Source: an uncultured Clostridia bacterium
GTDB taxonomy: Bacteria; Bacillota; Clostridia; Christensenellales; UBA1242
DNA length: 22,748 nucleotides
NCBI GenBank assembly: GCA_937893125.1
Contig: CALBHW010000035.1
Span: forward strand, 1-22,748
Direction of reading: 5' to 3'
A program made the translations under genes and the position numbers. The notes below the pieces were generated by a model. That model was not told where the DNA came from. It ran no database searches and was given only the letters and a program-made list of their open reading frames with translations. Below, piece after piece: positions 21,645-22,748 of this stretch (positions within the stretch are counted from its first letter, which is position 1; every line of letters starts with the position of its first letter).

Positions 21645-22023
21645 TTTTCTCCATAAAAAACCTAAAAAATCAAACGATTTTGCCCTTGGAAAACTTGGGG
21701 AAGATATTGCGTGCGATTATTTAGTTAGAAAAGGTTACAAGATTGTTTCGCGCAACGAAAAAAATTTGTTGGGCGAGATTGATATTATTGCAATAAAGGA
21801 TGATGTCCTTGTTTTTGTTGAAGTCAAGGCAAGGGAAACAACTGATTTTGGGCTTCCACAAGAAGCAATTACGCCATTAAAGCAACAAAAAATTCGGAAA
21901 TCAGCAACTTATTATCTAAAAAAGAAAGGTCTTTACGATAAAGTTGCATGTCGATATGATTGTATTGCAATAGTCGCAAAAGGGAGTAATTTCCATATTG
22001 ACCATATTGAAAATATTTTTTAA
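21637..22023 (+). CDS. yraN: UPF0102 (YraN) family protein
   Basis: The YraN family has a restriction-endonuclease-like fold; its cellular role is not settled, and a link to DNA processing is suggested by its neighbours. The 128-residue product has the family motifs LGKLGEDIACDYL (18-29), GEIDIIA (46-52) and VFVEVKAR (59-66), including the acidic and lysine positions of the nuclease core. The start overlaps the rnhB end by eight bases, with AAGGAG about 14 bases upstream, so translational coupling is likely. An in-frame ATG far upstream (21505) would lie inside rnhB and is not supported by family homology. The 34-bp element begins right after the stop. Confidence 0.92.
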   Translation: MFNFLHKKPKKSNDFALGKLGEDIACDYLVRKGYKIVSRNEKNLLGEIDIIAIKDDVLVFVEVKARETTDFGLPQEAITPLKQQKIRKSATYYLKKKGLYDKVACRYDCIAIVAKGSNFHIDHIENIF

Positions 22024-22056
22024 TGGCACAAAAATTTGCGATTTTTGACCTAAAAA
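22024..22056 (+). repeat. Intergenic 34-bp element, copy C (after yraN)
   Basis: TGGCAC (22024-22029) directly follows the yraN stop; then come 12 variable bases and TTTTTGACCTAAAAA (22042-22056). CGA and TCG flank the core and extend its stem imperfectly. Spacing is identical to copies A and B. Confidence 0.8.
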
Positions 22057-22269
22057 GTCGATTTATACTAAATTGCACATAGAAATTATTTGGGAAAAGA
22101 TAAAAAGATTTTAGGAATTTTTAATCTCTAAAAATAAAAATTTGTTATAAAAAAAAGAAAGAAGAGAATTTTAAAATTTGCCTTTTTATTTTGGCAAAGT
22201 AAATTAAATACAAATAGTGACTGCTTACAAAATTATTCCTATCTTTCTAAAAATATTTTCAAAAAACGC
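22057..22269. other. Non-coding gap between yraN and rplS
   Basis: With copy C and the rplS promoter and leader, the gap spans 304 bases. It is AT-rich with no ORF. One hairpin is clear: TTTGCC (22177-22182) pairs with GGCAAA (22193-22198) around a T-rich loop. No T-run follows it. Confidence 0.6.
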
Positions 22270-22298
22270 TTGCTTTTTTGAAACGTATATGATATAGT
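22270..22298 (+). promoter_or_regulatory. Promoter of rplS
   Basis: TTGCTT (22270-22275), 17 bases, then TATAGT (22293-22298), with an extended -10 TG one base upstream (TGATATAGT). The leader would be about 20-25 bases long. Confidence 0.75.
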
Positions 22299-22327
22299 TA
22301 TTTGCAATTTGATATTGGAGGCGAAAA

Positions 22328-22669
22328 ATGAACCTTATTGATGTTATAGAAAAAGAGAATATTAAAGATTCTGTTCCAGAATTTAATATTGGCGACACTG
22401 TCAAAGTTTATTATAAGATTAAAGAAGGCAATAAAGAAAGAGTGCAAGGTTATGAAGGCACTGTTATCGCACGCAAGCATGGTAGCGTGAGAGAAAACTT
22501 TACTGTCAGACGTATTTCTTTTGGTGTCGGAGTTGAAAGAACATTCCCACTTCATAGCCCAAAGATTGACAAAATCGAAGTCTTAAAGCGTGGTAAAGTT
22601 AGACGCGCAAAACTTTTCTATCTTCGCGACCTTTCAGGCAAGGCAACAAAGATAAAAGAACAAAGATAA
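22328..22669 (+). CDS. rplS: 50S ribosomal protein L19
   Basis: L19 sits at the 30S-50S interface. The 113-residue product has the typical FNIGDTVKVYYKIKEGNKERVQ (19-40), the FEGxVIARK-like YEGTVIARKHGSVRENFTVRR (42-62), and the family end PLHSPKIDKIEVLKRGKVRRAKLFYLR. The length is normal. GGAGG lies upstream of the ATG. It is not next to trmD as in Bacillus; it has its own promoter and terminator after yraN, so it is a single-gene unit here. Confidence 0.97.
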   Translation: MNLIDVIEKENIKDSVPEFNIGDTVKVYYKIKEGNKERVQGYEGTVIARKHGSVRENFTVRRISFGVGVERTFPLHSPKIDKIEVLKRGKVRRAKLFYLRDLSGKATKIKEQR

Positions 22670-22674
22670 TTAAG

Positions 22675-22696
22675 AGACACCCCTTGGTGTCTTTTT
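22675..22696 (+). terminator. Intrinsic terminator after rplS
   Basis: AGACACC (22675-22681) pairs with GGTGTCT (22686-22692) around CCTT, followed by five Ts and, after one C, four more. Confidence 0.92.
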
Positions 22697-22701
22697 CTTT
22701 T

Positions 22702-22748
22702 AAACAAAAGAGAGCGAAGGGAAGTTTTCGCGACCGAATCGGAGGAAG
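22702..22748. other. Structured sequence at the right edge, identity unknown
   Basis: This GC-richer tail has GCGAA pairing with TTCGC, then CGA and TCG, and ends in GGAGGAAG. It could be the start of a structured RNA or a leader with a ribosome binding site whose gene lies beyond the window. Confidence 0.3.

Noticed and set aside
22024..22041. Sigma-54 promoter reading of TGGCAC with TTGC in element copy C
   Set aside because: The GG-to-GC spacing is one base too long, and copies A and B lack a proper TTGC at that position.
22702..22748. Start of RNase P RNA, suggested by GGAGGAAG
   Set aside because: The universal segment should read GAGGAAAGTCC. Here one A is missing and the rest lies beyond the window, so it cannot be supported.

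Overview
The window looks like chromosomal DNA from a low-GC, spore-forming Firmicute, most likely an uncultured member of the Clostridia. The evidence is a complete spoIIAA-spoIIAB-sigF operon, AAAGGAG-type ribosome binding sites, very AT-rich intergenic DNA, encoded CCA ends on the tRNAs, and the Firmicute-style neighbourhoods rnc-smc-ftsY-ylxM-ffh and rpsP-khpA-rimM-trmD-rbgA-rnhB. No phage, plasmid, insertion-sequence or CRISPR signature was seen. Codon use and base composition look even along the window by eye.

Layout. 1-276: tandem 11-bp repeats and AT-rich non-coding DNA. 277-1794 (minus strand): the forespore sigma-F module. 2126-2846: a six-tRNA operon (Pro, CAT, Asp, Phe, Thr, Tyr) with a clear promoter, structured spacers and a terminator. 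2888-3694: a DUF177 (YceD-like) gene and rpmF, with a strong promoter that appears to make a nearly leaderless mRNA. 3849-5177: a PepD-like M20 protein whose metal-binding residues all appear to be replaced. 5381-9371: asd, dapA, dapB and a short aspartokinase, which together supply the upper diaminopimelate/lysine route. 9541-14939: plsX-rnc-smc. 15200-17945: ftsY, then ylxM-ffh, giving both GTPases of the signal recognition pathway. 18182-22023: rpsP-khpA-rimM-trmD-rbgA-rnhB-yraN. 22270-22696: rplS with its own promoter and terminator.

How the genes work together. Most are core information-processing genes: ribosomal proteins L32, S16 and L19, ribosome maturation (RimM, RbgA, RNase III), tRNA modification (TrmD), protein targeting (FtsY, Ffh, YlxM) and chromosome condensation (SMC). 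The diaminopimelate genes feed peptidoglycan and lysine synthesis, and PlsX starts phospholipid synthesis. In many bacteria yceD-rpmF lies directly next to plsX. Here the pseudo-peptidase and the diaminopimelate genes lie between them, and no fabD, fabG or acpP is seen between plsX and rnc.

Most notable points. (1) The conserved full-length PepD-like protein appears catalytically dead. (2) A 34-bp intergenic element (TTGGCAC, 12 variable bases, TTTTTGACCTAAAAA) occurs three times with fixed spacing just after the stop codons of sigF, ffh and yraN; there is a possible fourth, diverged copy running into the rbgA start codon and a core-only copy near 2072. (3) The aspartokinase lacks its ACT regulatory domains. 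(4) A long two-part hairpin sits inside the tRNA operon. All family calls come from motif reading; no database search was run.
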